The notes below the pieces were generated by a model. It was given only the letters and a program-made list of their open reading frames with translations, had not been told where the DNA came from and ran no database searches. A program made the position numbers and the translations under genes. Shown piece by piece: positions 1 through 12,814 of a stretch of 64,000 nucleotides of DNA. Source of the DNA: Armillaria gallica (Eukaryota; Basidiomycota; Agaricomycetes; Agaricales; Physalacriaceae); contig JBANDB010000009.1 in the NCBI GenBank assembly GCA_037576215.1, forward strand, positions 2,170,001 to 2,234,000, in the 5' to 3' direction. Positions within the stretch are counted from its first letter, which is position 1. Every line of letters begins with the position of its first letter.

Positions 1-3000
1 CTTCGCGAACCAGTCATCCTCGGACATATCGTCCTCTTTATTGAATAGACGTAAAGCGATGTTGATGACGTTGGGCGGCTGGTCGTCTTTTCCATGACGC
101 TCCTGGTGCTCCTCAGCATCGAACGGGGGCAACATTGATGCTACTTTCCCGAAACCGCGGACAAGGGCAGCGAAGTCGGGGAAGGAAGCAATAGCACCGG
201 TGCGGATGGGCTGTGCCTGGCTCTTGGAGATCAAGTACGTCAGGTCGCTGACTGACGCAGAGCGACGGGGTTCACTGTAAAAGCTTCTAAGTGAGAGAAA
301 CATAATTGTGTAGCATAAGTTACCCACCCGAATGCGGCGATACGCGGTGTCGACGGAGGAGAGTGAGATTGTCCAATATTGAACCGCCATGTGAGGACGC
401 TAGGAATCTCGCCGTCATCTAAGGTATCACCCTCCTCATAGTCAATCGAAAGCACGCTGTATGCTCGATATGCGCGGCGGACGTACACCTCGAACGCGGC
501 TGATGATGGGTTAGAAAACCAGCGGACAGGGTATGATGCAAACAACGTACCAAGGGTGACCATAGGGTCAGGGTGGTTGAAGAATGTCGGAAGCACATCA
601 TATACAGTGAATTGAGAGTCACTAAGCTCCTTCAACACTTCAGCAGAGGGAGTCCTATATCAAACGTCACATCAGGTCACATCCCGGTCCACGACATCAA
701 TTCAAAACTGCGCACCTTCGACCCCGGCCTTGCTCGCCATAGTACTGGTTCGTGACCGAGTTCCTGAGGACAGACTCCATTTGCGCCATGCGTTCCTCAT
801 ATGATGGCATTTGTCCAAAGATCAACACTTCGCGAGCCTTCAGAGAGACAGACGTTGAGGATCTACACAAAGAAGATCAGGATCGGTATGAAAGTAAGCA
901 TGGAAAGACCATACTTCGCCTCAAGAACAGCAAGGCTTTGCAAAACCTGGTAGAGTCGACTCTCCGGGTCCGATACAGTGAGGCCACCATTCTTAACATG
1001 ATCAAGGAGCGTCATGACAAGCTTCGCCTTACTCTGAACCTTGATATGGCTCAAAACAAGGGCAACGACCTTGCCCAAGTCATCTTTATGTTGATCACGG
1101 AGAGTCAAAACACGAGCTTCGATGCTTCCACCAAAGAGCTTCTCAGTGGCCTCATAACGCTCCAAAAGCTTCGTGATCGTCTCGGTTTCATGTCCCTTCA
1201 GGCCACTCGCGAACCGTTCCACGACGTCAAAGAGATCGCCAAGTTGAGCGCGGAACATGGTCCTGTCCTGAGGAAGAACGTGATCCTGAACATAATGTTC
1301 AAGAAGTTTCTTGATTCGAACGGCGGGGAAGTCTTGGGTATCTCCCTTAGCCTTAGCCGAATCAAGAGCAGCACGTATGCTGTCCTCTAACTTTGATGGC
1401 ATGCGGCCCGAAAGAGCCGAGAGAATGGCACCGACTTCCGAATAGGGCAAATCGTGGTCGTGGAGAACTTCAATCAAATCTCTGACGGTGGATGCCATGA
1501 TTGCCTGGTTATCGAAGCCGTCCAAAATATCATTGAGGAGGGTCAGGCAATAGACCAAGCGCTGGTGAGTCTTGTTACCGACGACACCAGGCGTGCCCAT
1601 CGAGGGAAGAAGGCCTTCGAAAGGCTTAGCGTGCTTAACACGAGCGGGGTCATCGAGCGTGAGGATGCCAACAATGTCTCCAGGGTCGAGACTGACACCG
1701 GGCTGCTTGATCAACTGCACGATGCCGTCTTCCGAGGCGACGAGTGGCATGTACATTTTCATGACCTAAGAACAAAAGTTTCAGTATAACCGAGATCAGT
1801 CGGTGCACTAAGTTCTCACCTCAATTTCCGCATAATGTTCACCAGCATTTATATGGTCGCCACTGTCGACGAAGTATCGGATCAGCTTTCCAGGACTTGG
1901 ACTCCTCAGTTGTGTGGGGTCGTTCTCTTGCTCGATCAAGCAGGTCTTTGCATCTACCATCAACCTCAACGCACCGACCTCCTCCTGCCAGTACACAGAG
2001 TGACTCTTTCCATCCAACAAAACGAGCAGTCCACCATCGGCCAAAGGCCGTGCGCCGACCATGGTCCGTCCACCATTGAGGTAGAGAGTCCATACGGTCA
2101 TAGAAGAGCGCGCAGCGGTGAACGAGTATCGAACGTTCTCATAGATGAAATCGATGCTGAAAATCGTCTTCAAGGTATCTCGAGAAGGAACTTGGCCCTT
2201 GTCCAGAATGCGCTTGTACTCGTTCCAGCACGCCTCAGAGGCTAGGTATGCCTTGGTAACGGCACCGGAAATGACAGCCAAAGTCGCGTCAGGGCGCTCT
2301 GCGGTAAGCCTGTTGCTGATTAGAGAGTCGAGCCACCCCGTGGTGATGGTGTTATTCTTGAATGCCTCCAATTCCAGCAACTTGATCAGATACTCGACAG
2401 TCGTACGGAACTCTCCGCGGATACTGATCTCCTTCAAAGCAATGATCATGTTCTTTCTGCTCTCGCTTCTGTCTTCGCCATAAGCAAAGATGTGACCGAA
2501 CTGCGAGTCCGCGAACTCGTGTAATCCACCGGCGGTGCTAACGGAGAAGTAACCCCAAACGTTCGTGCTGGAGCGGAAGTTCAGCTCTTGCAGAGAACCA
2601 GAGGATGGCTTGAAACCAGCGTCGGGATTCTCGGCAGTGATACGAACAGCGACGACGTGTCCTTTAGGGCGGGGCTTGCGCTGAAGCTGATTAGCGTCAG
2701 GCTTGATCATGTCAAAGTCAATCTCAGAAGACGCGTTCGGTGCGACACCGTATAGTTGGCGGATATGACGGATACGATGAAGGGGGATACCCATAGCAAC
2801 TTGGAGTTGTGCAGCAGGTAAATTGACGCCTGAGACCATCTCGGTGGTCGGATGCTCGACTTGAAGACGCGGGTTAAGTTCAAGGAAGTAGAAGTAGTCC
2901 TCGGAGTGGCTGTATAGGTCTAAAGAAACGTGTAAATAGAATATCGAAAGAAGGAAGAGAGCGACGACACGAACATTCGACAGTCCCTGCACTGACGTAT

Positions 3001-4160
3001 CCCACTAACTTAGCGAGACGAACAGCAGCCCTCTCCATCTTTTCAAAGGTAACCTCAGGCGCAATTGTCACGGGCGCCTCTTCGATGATTTTCTGGTGAC
3101 GTCGCTGAACGGAACAATCACGCCCAAAGAGGGAGATGGCATTTCCATATTGATCGGCAAGGAGCTGCACCTCCAAGTGACGCGCCTGCCCAGCGAGCTT
3201 CATAATGAATATTGGAGATCCTACATCGCGATTAGCAAAGCAGAAACAATGACCAAAATGGGAACGCACCAGGTATTTCACCAGCAACAGCATGGAACGC
3301 GTTCTTGAATCCTCCAGGACTCTCCACCATTCGGATACCCTTTCCGCCTCCACCTTCACTAGCCTTGATCATGATAGGGTACCCTATCTCCTCCGCCCTC
3401 TTCAAACCTTCCTCAACCGAAGTGACACAAGCGTCCATATATGCTTTGTCAGGAACGGTGACATAACCTTCCTTCGAAAGGATAGTGTCGCGGATGCCAG
3501 TTCCAGACCATGGCATGGTAGGGACCTCAGCATGCTGAGCGACAATAGTACTCGAGATTTTGTCTCCCAAACTCCTCATCGCGGTTCCCGGGGGACCAAT
3601 GAACACAATCTTGTGCTTGCTGGCCGCCAAGCTCTCCGGTAGACGCGGGTTCTCGGAGGCGTGACCCCATCCAGCCCATACAGCGTGCACGCCTGCACGC
3701 TCAGCGATATCGACAATGAGGTCGACGTTGGCGTAGTTGTTATTGTTCGAGCCTCCCGGAACCTCGACGTACCTGTCGGCCATACGAATATACTCGGCGT
3801 TGACTTTCAAGTCTTCTGGAGTCGCCATGACGGTGAACTCAACCTCACGCTCTCTTCCGAACGTCTCGTAGCTCCATTGACGGATGGAACGAATCTCCTT
3901 GACGGCAGCGATACCATTGTTCGCGATGAGGACCTATGATGATGATGAGCTGCCTCCGCCAGCCGGAATTTGTATTTCTACGTACTTTAGTGATCACTGT
4001 GTGTCCTCCGTTCTCTTTGACGAAATCAAGCATGCTACTCAATGGCGCCGCGTCCAATGAGTTGCCGCCTTTGAGAAAGGCACGTTAGCTCCACATGAAA
4101 GCGCACAGAAAAAGGCATACCGATGAAATGCTGCACTCTGGAATGATCGTAGGCCGACAT
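1..4160 (-). CDS. ACC1: Acetyl-CoA carboxylase, N-terminal 1248 residues (runs off left edge)
   Basis: This is the multidomain cytosolic enzyme that carboxylates acetyl-CoA to malonyl-CoA for fatty acid synthesis. Exons read downward as 4160-4121, 4068-3986, 3933-3270, 3220-2975, 2919-1820, 1765-915, 862-716, 654-328 and 286-<1. They total exactly 1248 codons with GT-AG introns of 41-61 bp. The start ATG at 4160 gives [19 protein letters not shown], the usual fungal ACC amino end. The biotin carboxylase domain shows the glycine-rich ATP loop ([10 protein letters not shown]) and [11 protein letters not shown]. The biotin attachment motif EVMKM is assembled across the 1766-1819 intron, with biotinyl lysine near residue 714. 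The central ACC region ([18 protein letters not shown]) follows. The C-terminal carboxyltransferase, close to 1000 residues in fungal ACC, lies beyond position 1. No lesion is seen. Identification is secure and exon ends are read by eye. Confidence 0.97.
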
Positions 4161-7100
4161 GGCAGTTCAAGAGTGGGCGCTGGACGTGCAGAACGACGAG
4201 AAAGGTCGAACTGGTTGTTAAAAAAGCGGACCCAGTGGAAGTAATGAAGGAAAAGCAAGGAGTGCCCCGGGTTTTACTGGGGGCAATAACTGATCGGAAG
4301 CGCCCCAAAAATCTCGCTGCTTACGTCATCCGTCCCACTATAAAGTCCTTCGTCCGTTCTCCTTCACACATGCAATCATCTACGGAGTCTGTCTAGTCAT
4401 CGGAGTGGTGATGCTCTCTGAGCATAATAAATCTGTAGAAATTTCTGCATCCTAGGCTGGTCAATATCGGTACGGGTCTTTTTACGGCAGTCGATAATCT
4501 CGTTCCTTGGTGTTCGATCTACTTTCTTCTTCTGGGGATGATTACCGGCCATTATCGACGCGGTGGCGCCCCAAATGTCGCGTATCGGCCTATCCGAGGC
4601 GTGCTCGGACGTCAATTGGGGAGCTGTGACAGTCTGCCTTTTCGTTGGCCCTTGCTCTGGTTCCAGCCGAATGATATCCACTTTTGATCGTAACTTGAAG
4701 TCTATCACATAGCACAGCAACGATAGCACATAGGCGAACCGTGACGGCAACTGCGTCTCTTGAACGTGGTAGAAAAAAACATTCAGCGCTACTGAATTAT
4801 ATATGTTCAAGAGCAACACAAGGACATTATCGCATCACCCGTAGCTATTTCGGCTCTATTGCGACTCCGTGAAATACGGATATCCACACTCCACAACACC
4901 ACTGATAGCAAATCCCGGCGTCAGTGCGATGCCAGGTCGCCACCCCTAGGTCCGGTGATATTTCATGGAGGACATCCTTAAGACTTTGGATGGGCCTTAA
5001 CACAACATTCATTTTCTATACTATAGTATGAGCGTCAATTGGTTGAATATTCTAATGACAAATCCATTTACCGATAACGCTCTCGGAGTCTTTGTCTTCT
5101 CACACAGCCCCAATCTGAGAGCCCCGTAAAACGACAGATCGTGTCCCCCAATTGCAGCTTCCGCTGTGGCCATATGCAGTGTAAATCTTCGGTGTACCAG
5201 AGTAACCGCCCCCAACTTCGGAGACGGAATCAAAGCATCCGGGCCGCTCTTATGGGACAGAACTTCTCCGCGGCCTAACGCGACTTGGTCTAAGTACCTG
5301 GGTCAGATAACATTTCAGATGGAGGCAAGATGGAGGATCAACTTGAGCGTACGATTAGAACGGACCCATAGCCCTCACGAAATTATCTACGAGACAGGTT
5401 GGTTACTTGTACTCACAAAGGCGACACTTCGTGGCTGTCGCTCCTGACTCCCAATAATTTCGGCCCAAAGGAAACTTGACAGAAATGGTTCACGTAGCTG
5501 AAAACCTTTTCATAGACGTTTGATGGAAATGAGATTTTGGTGGGGAGAATTATGTTTCTCGCCGAAGGGAAAATGTACAATTGTGCAGAAACTCATGCGT
5601 GCCAGGAGTGCGTCCTTGTGAAATACTAAACTCATGACAAGTAGCGATATCATCTGCAAGGGAGCAACGCGCAAAGCATATTACGAGCTGTAAATAAACC
5701 ACACGTGGGGACATGCTCTGATTTCGTTCTAGAGCATGCGCACTATGCGATGAAAATCATGATCATGGAGTCAGTTGTTGATCAGTTGAGCGGAATTTGA
5801 GGACTTACTCACCAGGCTTCGGGCAGATTACATGTAATGTATTGTGTGTCTACTTCATGCAATGCAACGTGCACATATTTTCTCAGGAAATCGGCGGCAC
5901 TTGCTTGGAGAACCCGGACTCATACCGTACACCAGTTTACATGTGCGAGTCGTTATTGATCGTGAACGCGTTTGATGAATAAATCATACCTGCCCGAGGG
6001 AAACGTCATGACTTGTGAAAGAGAAGGATGTCGAGAATTATGCACTTGGCTAATCGTGGTGATCTCGAACAAATATTATTTAATTGGCAAGTACTTGTGC
6101 ATGTCAGAGGCGTCATCGATAACCATACAGATCGCCAAGAGCGCTCTTTACATCGACACACAAACTTGAACGTGGTTACAATCAGCTTTGCGTCGAGTTT
6201 CCGTGAGTATTCCGACACTGTTGGAGTTTCTCCGGAACCGACGTATGATAGATAGATCGTCACAGAATACGTGCGTTCTCCATGGCGCACGACCTATGAT
6301 AACCAAAAGATAGCGTCCGAAAACTGCGGATTAACGCGATAGGGTCTAAACAGAACGTGGAACAAGCGAGTCGAAGGTAAAATAGACGGCTGAAGTCAGC
6401 GAAGTTGGATGAGACAAGTATAGCGAATGCGAACATGTGGCCGGTGCATTGAATCAAGCGTAAAATACGATGCCAGCCCACATGAACGGGTGCTCAATTG
6501 ATGGTCAACATGAGGAACGAGGTGGCTTCTCGGGCATTTATGCGTACGTGAAGAAGCCAATAGATTAACATTGAGGGATACTAGTAAGCATATGGAGCAG
6601 AAGGAGCGGTATTGAGTCAGGAGAACACGAGAACAGGACGATGATGAAACATCCCTGATAGTATTATGAATACGAGGCGGCAAACTCGCATTATTGGCAA
6701 GGCGAGAAAAGGACCAGGTACGACGATAGTCGAGGGTGAGAACCACAGACAGGTACGGTGTCGTATGGTTGCACGCCACGACAGAGATCATGCAGCCAGA
6801 CCGAGGGCGAGCAAATTTTCGAGGAGCGCATATGGGAGCATGTTCTACGAGGAAAGAGGGGAAGCAAATCACGAGAATCATTATATAAAATTTTATTCCA
6901 CTCCGCCACGGCGGCGGCTTCTCTGAGTTGGGGGAAAGGCAACAAGTCGAGAACCAGTTCGGACAAGGGAGTAGTAGCACAGACCCGTGAGACGGAAGCA
7001 TGTGGGAGCCCAGGCTAGAAAGTTCGAGGATGGCAGGCAAACCAGGAAACGGAAAACGAACCAAACAGATGCTAGATTGCTGGTAAATGGATCGCCCGAA

Positions 7101-7307
7101 AGCCCGAAAGGAGGACGACCGCAGCCGTTGGGGATGGGTACCATGTGCATGCGACTTTTACAGCCTGCCAGTGTCCGTGCCCAAGTCATAAAAGCCCAGA
7201 CCACGTGCCCCAATTTTCAGCCCTGGTTCTTGCCTACGACCGGCTCGTTTCACAACGACCTCCATTTCACTTCCCCTGCAGATCACGGAAGGGTACTCCC
7301 TCTCCCA
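4161..7307. other. Gene-poor interval between ACC1 and the LC8 gene
   Basis: About 3.1 kb with no gene I can support. The longest open frames (minus strand 4397-4819, 140 residues, and 6396-7064, 222 residues) show no family motif, no start context and no intron-linked continuation. They look like chance frames, though the 140-residue frame has a protein-like lysine-rich tail. The left end must hold the ACC1 promoter and 5' UTR. No tandem repeat or terminal inverted repeat was noticed. Confidence 0.5.
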
Positions 7308-7314
7308 TATAAAA
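7308..7314 (+). promoter_or_regulatory. TATA box of the LC8 gene
   Basis: TATAAAA lies 50 bases upstream of the ATG at 7364. That places transcription start roughly 20-25 bases before the ATG, a typical arrangement for short-leader fungal genes. Confidence 0.6.
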
Positions 7315-7363
7315 GCTTCCTCCTCTCACCGTATCGCCCAGATCCTTTCTGTACGCAACCACG

Positions 7364-7784
7364 ATGGCAGAGAAAACAGACGCGCCCACCTCTTCCTCCA
7401 CTGACGCCGGCTCCGGCCCCCGTGCTACCGACGGGGCCTCAGCACCAAAGGCAATCATCAAGAATGTGGACATGAGCGAGGAGATGCAGCAGGAGAGTGT
7501 GGACATCGCGTCGGCGGCACTCGAGAAGTACAACATCGAGAAAGATATTGCCGCACAGATCAAGAAAGAGTTTGATAGAAGACACGGTCCTACATGGCAC
7601 GTTGTCGTTGGGAAGAACTTTGGGAGCTATGTTACACATGGTGAGTGCCTCTGTTCTGCTCGATGGGACTCGGTGCCCTCGACGCGTCCTGCTCAGCTTG
7701 CTTATGTGCTTGCTTCCCCCAGAAACCAAACATTTCATCTATTTCTACGTTGGCTCACTCGCTATCCTCATCTGGAAGTCATAA
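7364..7784 (+). CDS. Dynein light chain LC8 (DYNLL/Dyn2 type)
   Basis: Two exons, 7364-7640 and 7723-7784, give 112 residues. The intron (GTGAGT to CCCCCAG) splits a codon and restores [20 protein letters not shown], part of the family's C-terminal beta strand. The core [35 protein letters not shown] and GSYVTHE is diagnostic for LC8, the small homodimeric hub that dimerises dynein intermediate chains and many other partners. The protein has a roughly 25-residue Ser/Thr/Ala-rich amino extension not found in animal LC8 (about 89 residues). Such extensions occur in fungal copies. It has its own TATA promoter, and the next gene, on the same strand, starts 285 bases downstream. Confidence 0.95.
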
Positions 7785-8068
7785 AGAGCTGGTCGTGTGG
7801 TGTGTTGGCACCAGGTGGTGCGGCGGTGAGGGGGGATTATCACTAATGGGAGCGGTAGAACGAACAATTGACCCTACGCTAGCTATCCGTTTAGTAGTCG
7901 ACGGTACATATTCTGTTTTCTTGTCTGTTCATGTTGTTGCTTTCGTGTGTACATATCTGACTCGATCCCTGGGGATAAGCTAAATAATGTTGCAACCAAT
8001 ACAACTCATGTCATTCGGGCCACAAATTTACCTCTTTGAGCCACCGGAAGTTACTCCGAACTCTGATC

Positions 8069-9440
8069 ATGGACGCCTTGGCCTCACTCAATTCGTTCAA
8101 ATATGAAAGGACTCTGAATGAAGGTGCCCTTGCACCCACTCCGGCCGACTCACTGGACTAACCATTTCGGTTTTAGAGCCCGAAAAGAAAAGAATCGCCC
8201 TGCTTGGGTCATTCCCCGCCTCCTGGGCGCTGGTACGTCCAGACGGTACCGAGACCCGTGGAATTGAATATACATCGGAGCGCCAAAGGGCTATCATTCG
8301 CATCGAAAAGACCGCTTTCGCTCCAGAGCTTGCCGATCTTTTCTTCCACTCTGAACAGCCGACGATCGTCTCCAGCGTGAAGCTAATCCAATCAACCGAC
8401 ATCGTGGGTGGCAACTCCCACGGTCGATCCCGTCCTTGAATTAATATCCTGGTACAGTACTCGTGGCTCGCAGGTTGGCTACTATCATCCTCAGAGGAGC
8501 AGCAACGGCAGGGGATGTTAAAATTGACATCATATGCCCTGCCACAGATGATCATATTCGGAAGGTATCATGCGTGCGCGGCCCTGGAGGAAGATCTAGA
8601 TACTCACAAAAAGTAACAGTATTCCCCACAGAAATATACCCTCGTGCGTGAGACGCCAGAACTATACGCCAGCGTAGTGAGGCCGTACATCAACTCCCTC
8701 CCCCCCGCTCGTACGCGCTGGTACGTCCGCCCTTAAGTATTGCGCAGTTGTCGTCCTCATCATCATGATTTTCAGGGTAACAAAAATCCTATCTGGGGAA
8801 GCTGAACAAGAGGCCGTGTTGTTCTCTTCTCCTGAATTTATATTGCTGCCTGACATGAAATGGGACCGACACACTATTGGGAGCTTGTACCTGGTCGCGA
8901 TCGTGCGAGATCCCACCCTTCGCAGCCTTCGTGACCTGCGTTTCGGTAAGAGCATGCATACATTGAGTATCGGAACTGCGGCCGCTATGATAGTTATCTT
9001 CTAGGGCACGTTTCCCTCTTGAAGTCCATTCGGAAGGAGGCATATCGGGTCGTTCAAGAGAAATGGGGGTTGCCAACCGGTTCACTTAGGATGTGGATCC
9101 ATTATCAGCCCAGTTACTGTTCGTATCCTTGATCTTCTTTGGCCTAGATTTTTCCGATTCTGAATCAGATCATTTCCATATCCACATCGCCAATGCAAGT
9201 TACGAAGGGCCGGGGTTTGGTATGGCTGTGGGGCAGGCACATCTCTTAGAGGATGTCATATCTCTGGTGAGTGTCAATGTAATGATGCATAGTCATTGAC
9301 TGATCCGTTCTATCCACTAGCTCGAGACTGCGGCTACAAGTGGCATCGATATCTTTGAGCGCATGACATTGACTTATGGATTGGGCGAACAACATGGTCT
9401 CTACCAGGCGATGATCGAAGCACAAGGCAGTTTGGACTGA
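8069..9440 (+). CDS. Scavenger mRNA-decapping enzyme, DcpS/Dcs1 family (HIT protein)
   Basis: DcpS hydrolyses the m7GpppN cap remnant left after 3'-to-5' mRNA decay. Nine exons were joined: 8069-8123, 8177-8403, 8458-8473, 8512-8564, 8620-8720, 8776-8945, 9005-9118, 9169-9266 and 9321-9440. They sum to exactly 318 codons (317 residues). Landmarks in order are the N-terminal FKYERTLNEEPEKKRIALLG, the hinge HIRKYSPQKYTLVRETPELY, LLPDMKWDRHTIGSLYLVAI, SLRDL, and the histidine triad HFHIHIA near residue 247, created by splicing out 9119-9168. GQAHLLEDVI then matches the C-terminal helix. Length fits the family (about 320-350). One exon is only 16 bp and one intron only 38 bp, so automated prediction may miss them. 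The gene appears intact. Confidence 0.93.
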
Positions 9441-9651
9441 TTTTAAATTCTACTGTGATGGAGACAATGTGCGATTATTTTTGCATCTAGTAAAAACGAT
9501 GTCTAGTGGTATGTAAATAAGGGTATAGAAGATAGTATGTATGATACAAATAGAGGGAAGCCGCTGAGTGCTAGTGCTGGATACATTAGGGGTGTTGATA
9601 CATGTTATAGTCTGCGAGAAATAGAGAAGAAAAAGAGAGTGGAAGGAGATC

Positions 9652-12528
9652 TCATCCTCGACCAATGACCTCCAAGTACAGTCGACCTACACAAACATCC
9701 CCGTCGTACACACCCGCATCGAACTCTCCTATGTCCGCCGTGCTGGGCACACCATAAAACGCTACGGCGCCCGATCCTCGTCTCAAATTAAGGTCAACAT
9801 GCAAGAACCTCGGTAACTTTTGTCCAGACACCAGTCTCGCTTGCAAGCTACGGGATCCACCATACGAACCTGGAGACGTCGCTTCAAGGGCAATACGGAA
9901 CTTGAAACGCTCCCCAGCTCTCGCTACCATTTTGACCGCTTCTATCTCGCCCGTCTGATGCCCATCGTGGGAAGACTCCAGCGAAGAAAACGAAGACCGG
10001 ACATTCGTCGAGACCGTCAGCGTCGATCCAGCAGTGTTTACAGGATTTTCTGCGCCAAGCGCATGCACATAGTGAATACCAATGGCGAGTTCGTCGCCGC
10101 TTCCGCTCTTCTTCACACCAGAGAATGGTGTCCGTGCCTGTTTCTCTACAAACGCTTTTTGGCTCGCGACTCGCTGAGGGCCCTCGAAGCTGCTTTCGGG
10201 AGAATCAGGAGATGTCACAGACATGCTGGGAACTGGGACACGAGTCGCACTGGTGAACGGTACTAGACGAGGCCGAACAGCGACAGGAGATGGCAAAGGT
10301 TCGTGATGGTCAGAAGATGTAGACATGGCGCTTCGTATGCTGGCCCTGGACGCCGTCTGCACGACAGCTTCGGTGGCATGAACGACAACCGATGCGATGG
10401 AGTCCCTGGATTCATTTCGACTATCCTCGAAATGAACAACAGGCGGAGGACGAGTCAAACAGTCAGTCCGTCTCTGCGGAATAGAGCCATCATCGGACGA
10501 CGACGATGTTCTTGTCAAGAAACTGCTGCCAGGACCCGAGTTGAGGTCGCTGAAAGGATCGGGAGGGGAGCCAGAAACCGGAGCCGGGGTGATCAATATT
10601 GGTTTTCCAATGACTGGCCGGTTCAGATTGATGGCTTGAGGAGCTCGCCGTGATCGAGCATATTTGTCACTGACGGTTCGTACGGTTTCTCGAATGCGCG
10701 TGATAAACTCCCGCTTGCTCATTACTCCGGGACTCTGCGGTCCAGCGCTGGTCGAATTGGATGGCAGATCTGAGTGACTTCTTTCCAACACGCGATGTAG
10801 ACCAAGATTTCCATAGTTGAGAGGGCTTCGAGTATGCGCTGGTGGCTGGTGATATATAATCAATGATTTGGAATGGTTCAAGATGACGGAAGCTTACTTT
10901 CTCCGAATACCCGTATCCTTTTCCTTCTTCTACGCCATACCACTTACGGTCCTTTTCAGACCAGGCTTGCTGACCTACTTGGCCTCCCAAAGCCGTATCT
11001 TCAACTCGCGCACAGTGCCTGAATAATGCTAGAAGAATTCCTAGGCCAAGCATCCCACCAATTACCCCAAACGCTATGCTCAATCCCAGGACAAGCCTAG
11101 CGTGGGCTGGACCAGAAAGGCCGCCATGGTGACCTGAGCCATCAAAGTCCTCTGATTTGTGATTAGAAGGAGCAAGGGTGACGGAAACACTTGTGTGCGA
11201 AGTCGAGTGTGTAGTACGGGAATACGCAGCGAAGGTGACGTTGATGGGCTTCTTGGAAAAATTGCTCGGAATGGTGCCATTCAGCAGGCCAGTTTGGCCA
11301 TCGAAGGACATGACGTTGCCGGCCTCACTAGGATCATAGGAAGCACTCAATTCGATGTCGTTCGATTTGCTGGTGTTAGAGAAATAGGGCTTCAGATCAA
11401 ATTGTAAGTGTCCATTTTCACCGACCACGATAGGCGGTATTGTGTCTGTAGAAAAATAGGAAGGAACCAATGCCATGGATACGTTCGTCTGGAGTGTCTC
11501 GTTAAAGACGGTGACCAACTTGACGAGAAGAACTGGTTCGTCGTTCTGAGAGTCCGAAGCCGAATTTCCAGACAAGTGCCTCGTCTGCTGGTCATACGAT
11601 AACCATGCACAGCAAGACGTATCGACTAACAGGTCGGCAAGGTATTCAGGTTGGAATGGTTCGCCATCTACTAAAACACCCGAGAAATCCAGCGACGAGT
11701 TTAGAGCTAGGCTGAAAGGTGTGCCGGCAGTGACGTTGATGGTGGGGAGAACTGCACGAGATAAGAAACGTCGTGATCAGCCAAGATAATATCGAATCGT
11801 TGTTGTAGCGCCGTTGTCCCTTCTTCATCTGATACATGCAGGACTAGATTGTATGCCGAAGGTATAGGCACAGATTCCCTTACCGGAGTGACACCTCCGA
11901 GAGTAAATTCCTGGGAGTTGTACCGCATCCAAGAGGGAATAGGCGAGCCATCTGCTTGCAACAACGCGTAGTACAGGCGGTTCGAGGAACTGAACGTGTT
12001 TCCCTGAAAGCCGATGCTAAATGACCATTTCGGCGGGATCCGTAGTGCAGGATTCTGAGTCGCTAGTGCAGAAGTCGCGTTAATTTCGAATACGGATGAT
12101 AGCGAAGGATTAGGCAATCGAAACTGTGATGCAACGGGAGTGTTAAGAGTAGGCGCCGGGTTGGATGTAAGGAAAAGATTGAAAGACGAAGAAGCAGAGG
12201 AACCGCAGCCTCGAGCAATCACTGTGATGTCGATGCTCGAACTGTTTCCATCGTCCGCCGTTGGTTTCCCGTAGAATGTGGTCGAGTTGCGGTCAAAAGA
12301 TAGCCAGGGAGGCAAGCTCGACGTCGACAGATTCAGCACGTCACTGCATCCGCCAAAGGTACTGTTCGAAATAGTCCAAAGGTAGGTCTCGCCAACGCGT
12401 GCGACAAGCGGGAGTTGTGATGCTAATTCAACCGAGACGAACACGCCGGACGCCAGGACGGGTAACGCTGAAATCAGGGAGAGTAAAAGAAAGGATACTG
12501 TAGAGATGGACAAGAGCGAGGGCGCCAT
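9652..12528 (-). CDS. Axl2-like membrane protein with cadherin-like (CADG) domains; one unresolved frame break
   Basis: The gene starts at 12528 (context AAAATGGCG) with a hydrophobic signal peptide. Two extracellular dystroglycan-type cadherin-like modules follow (GETYLWTIS, LPPWLSFDRNSTTFYGKPTA, IPSWMRYNSQEFTLGG), with many N-X-S/T sites. Further Ig-like sequence leads to one transmembrane helix near 11030-11110. A long Ser/Pro-rich cytoplasmic tail ends with a beta-rich stretch (FKFRIALEA, FLHVDLNLRRGSGAVAFYG). The organisation matches yeast Axl2, a plasma membrane landmark of bud-site selection. One clear intron, 10846-10897, joins the tail. Between about 11776 and 11707 the frame of the second cadherin module stops, and the continuation (VLPTINVTAGTPFSLAL) is shifted by one base. 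No GT-AG intron of workable phase bridges it. An indel, an assembly error or an unusual intron remain possible. Confidence 0.8.
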
Positions 12529-12814
12529 TTTGCTTGACGAGTCGCCCAGCGAGCTCACTGTTCGCGACGATGATGGCGGATTTCAGAAAGACACTAATCA
12601 ACACACACCAACAACACGTCCGCTTTCGTCACGCGTAGCCCCTAGGCCGCCGACGGTGTTAACACAAGTAATACCAACAATATAACATGCTACTCTATAA
12701 ATGATGAAAGAAAGCAAGAAGAACATGCGTCGTAAGTAGATGGATCCATAACAGGTAGTAAATGTCGTGAAGTAAAAGATAATATGAGAATACAACAGAA
12801 ACATTTCATTCATC

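Noticed and set aside
752..1390. 212-residue plus-strand open frame
   Set aside because: It lies antisense to ACC1 coding exons, whose reading is unambiguous.
4397..4819. 140-residue minus-strand open frame
   Set aside because: No recognisable family, start context or neighbouring exons.
6396..7064. 222-residue minus-strand open frame in the ACC1-LC8 gap
   Set aside because: Low-complexity Ser/Leu/Pro composition, no motif and no splice-linked exons. Probably a chance frame.
9820..10653. 148- and 116-residue plus-strand frames
   Set aside because: Antisense shadows of the Axl2-like cytoplasmic tail.
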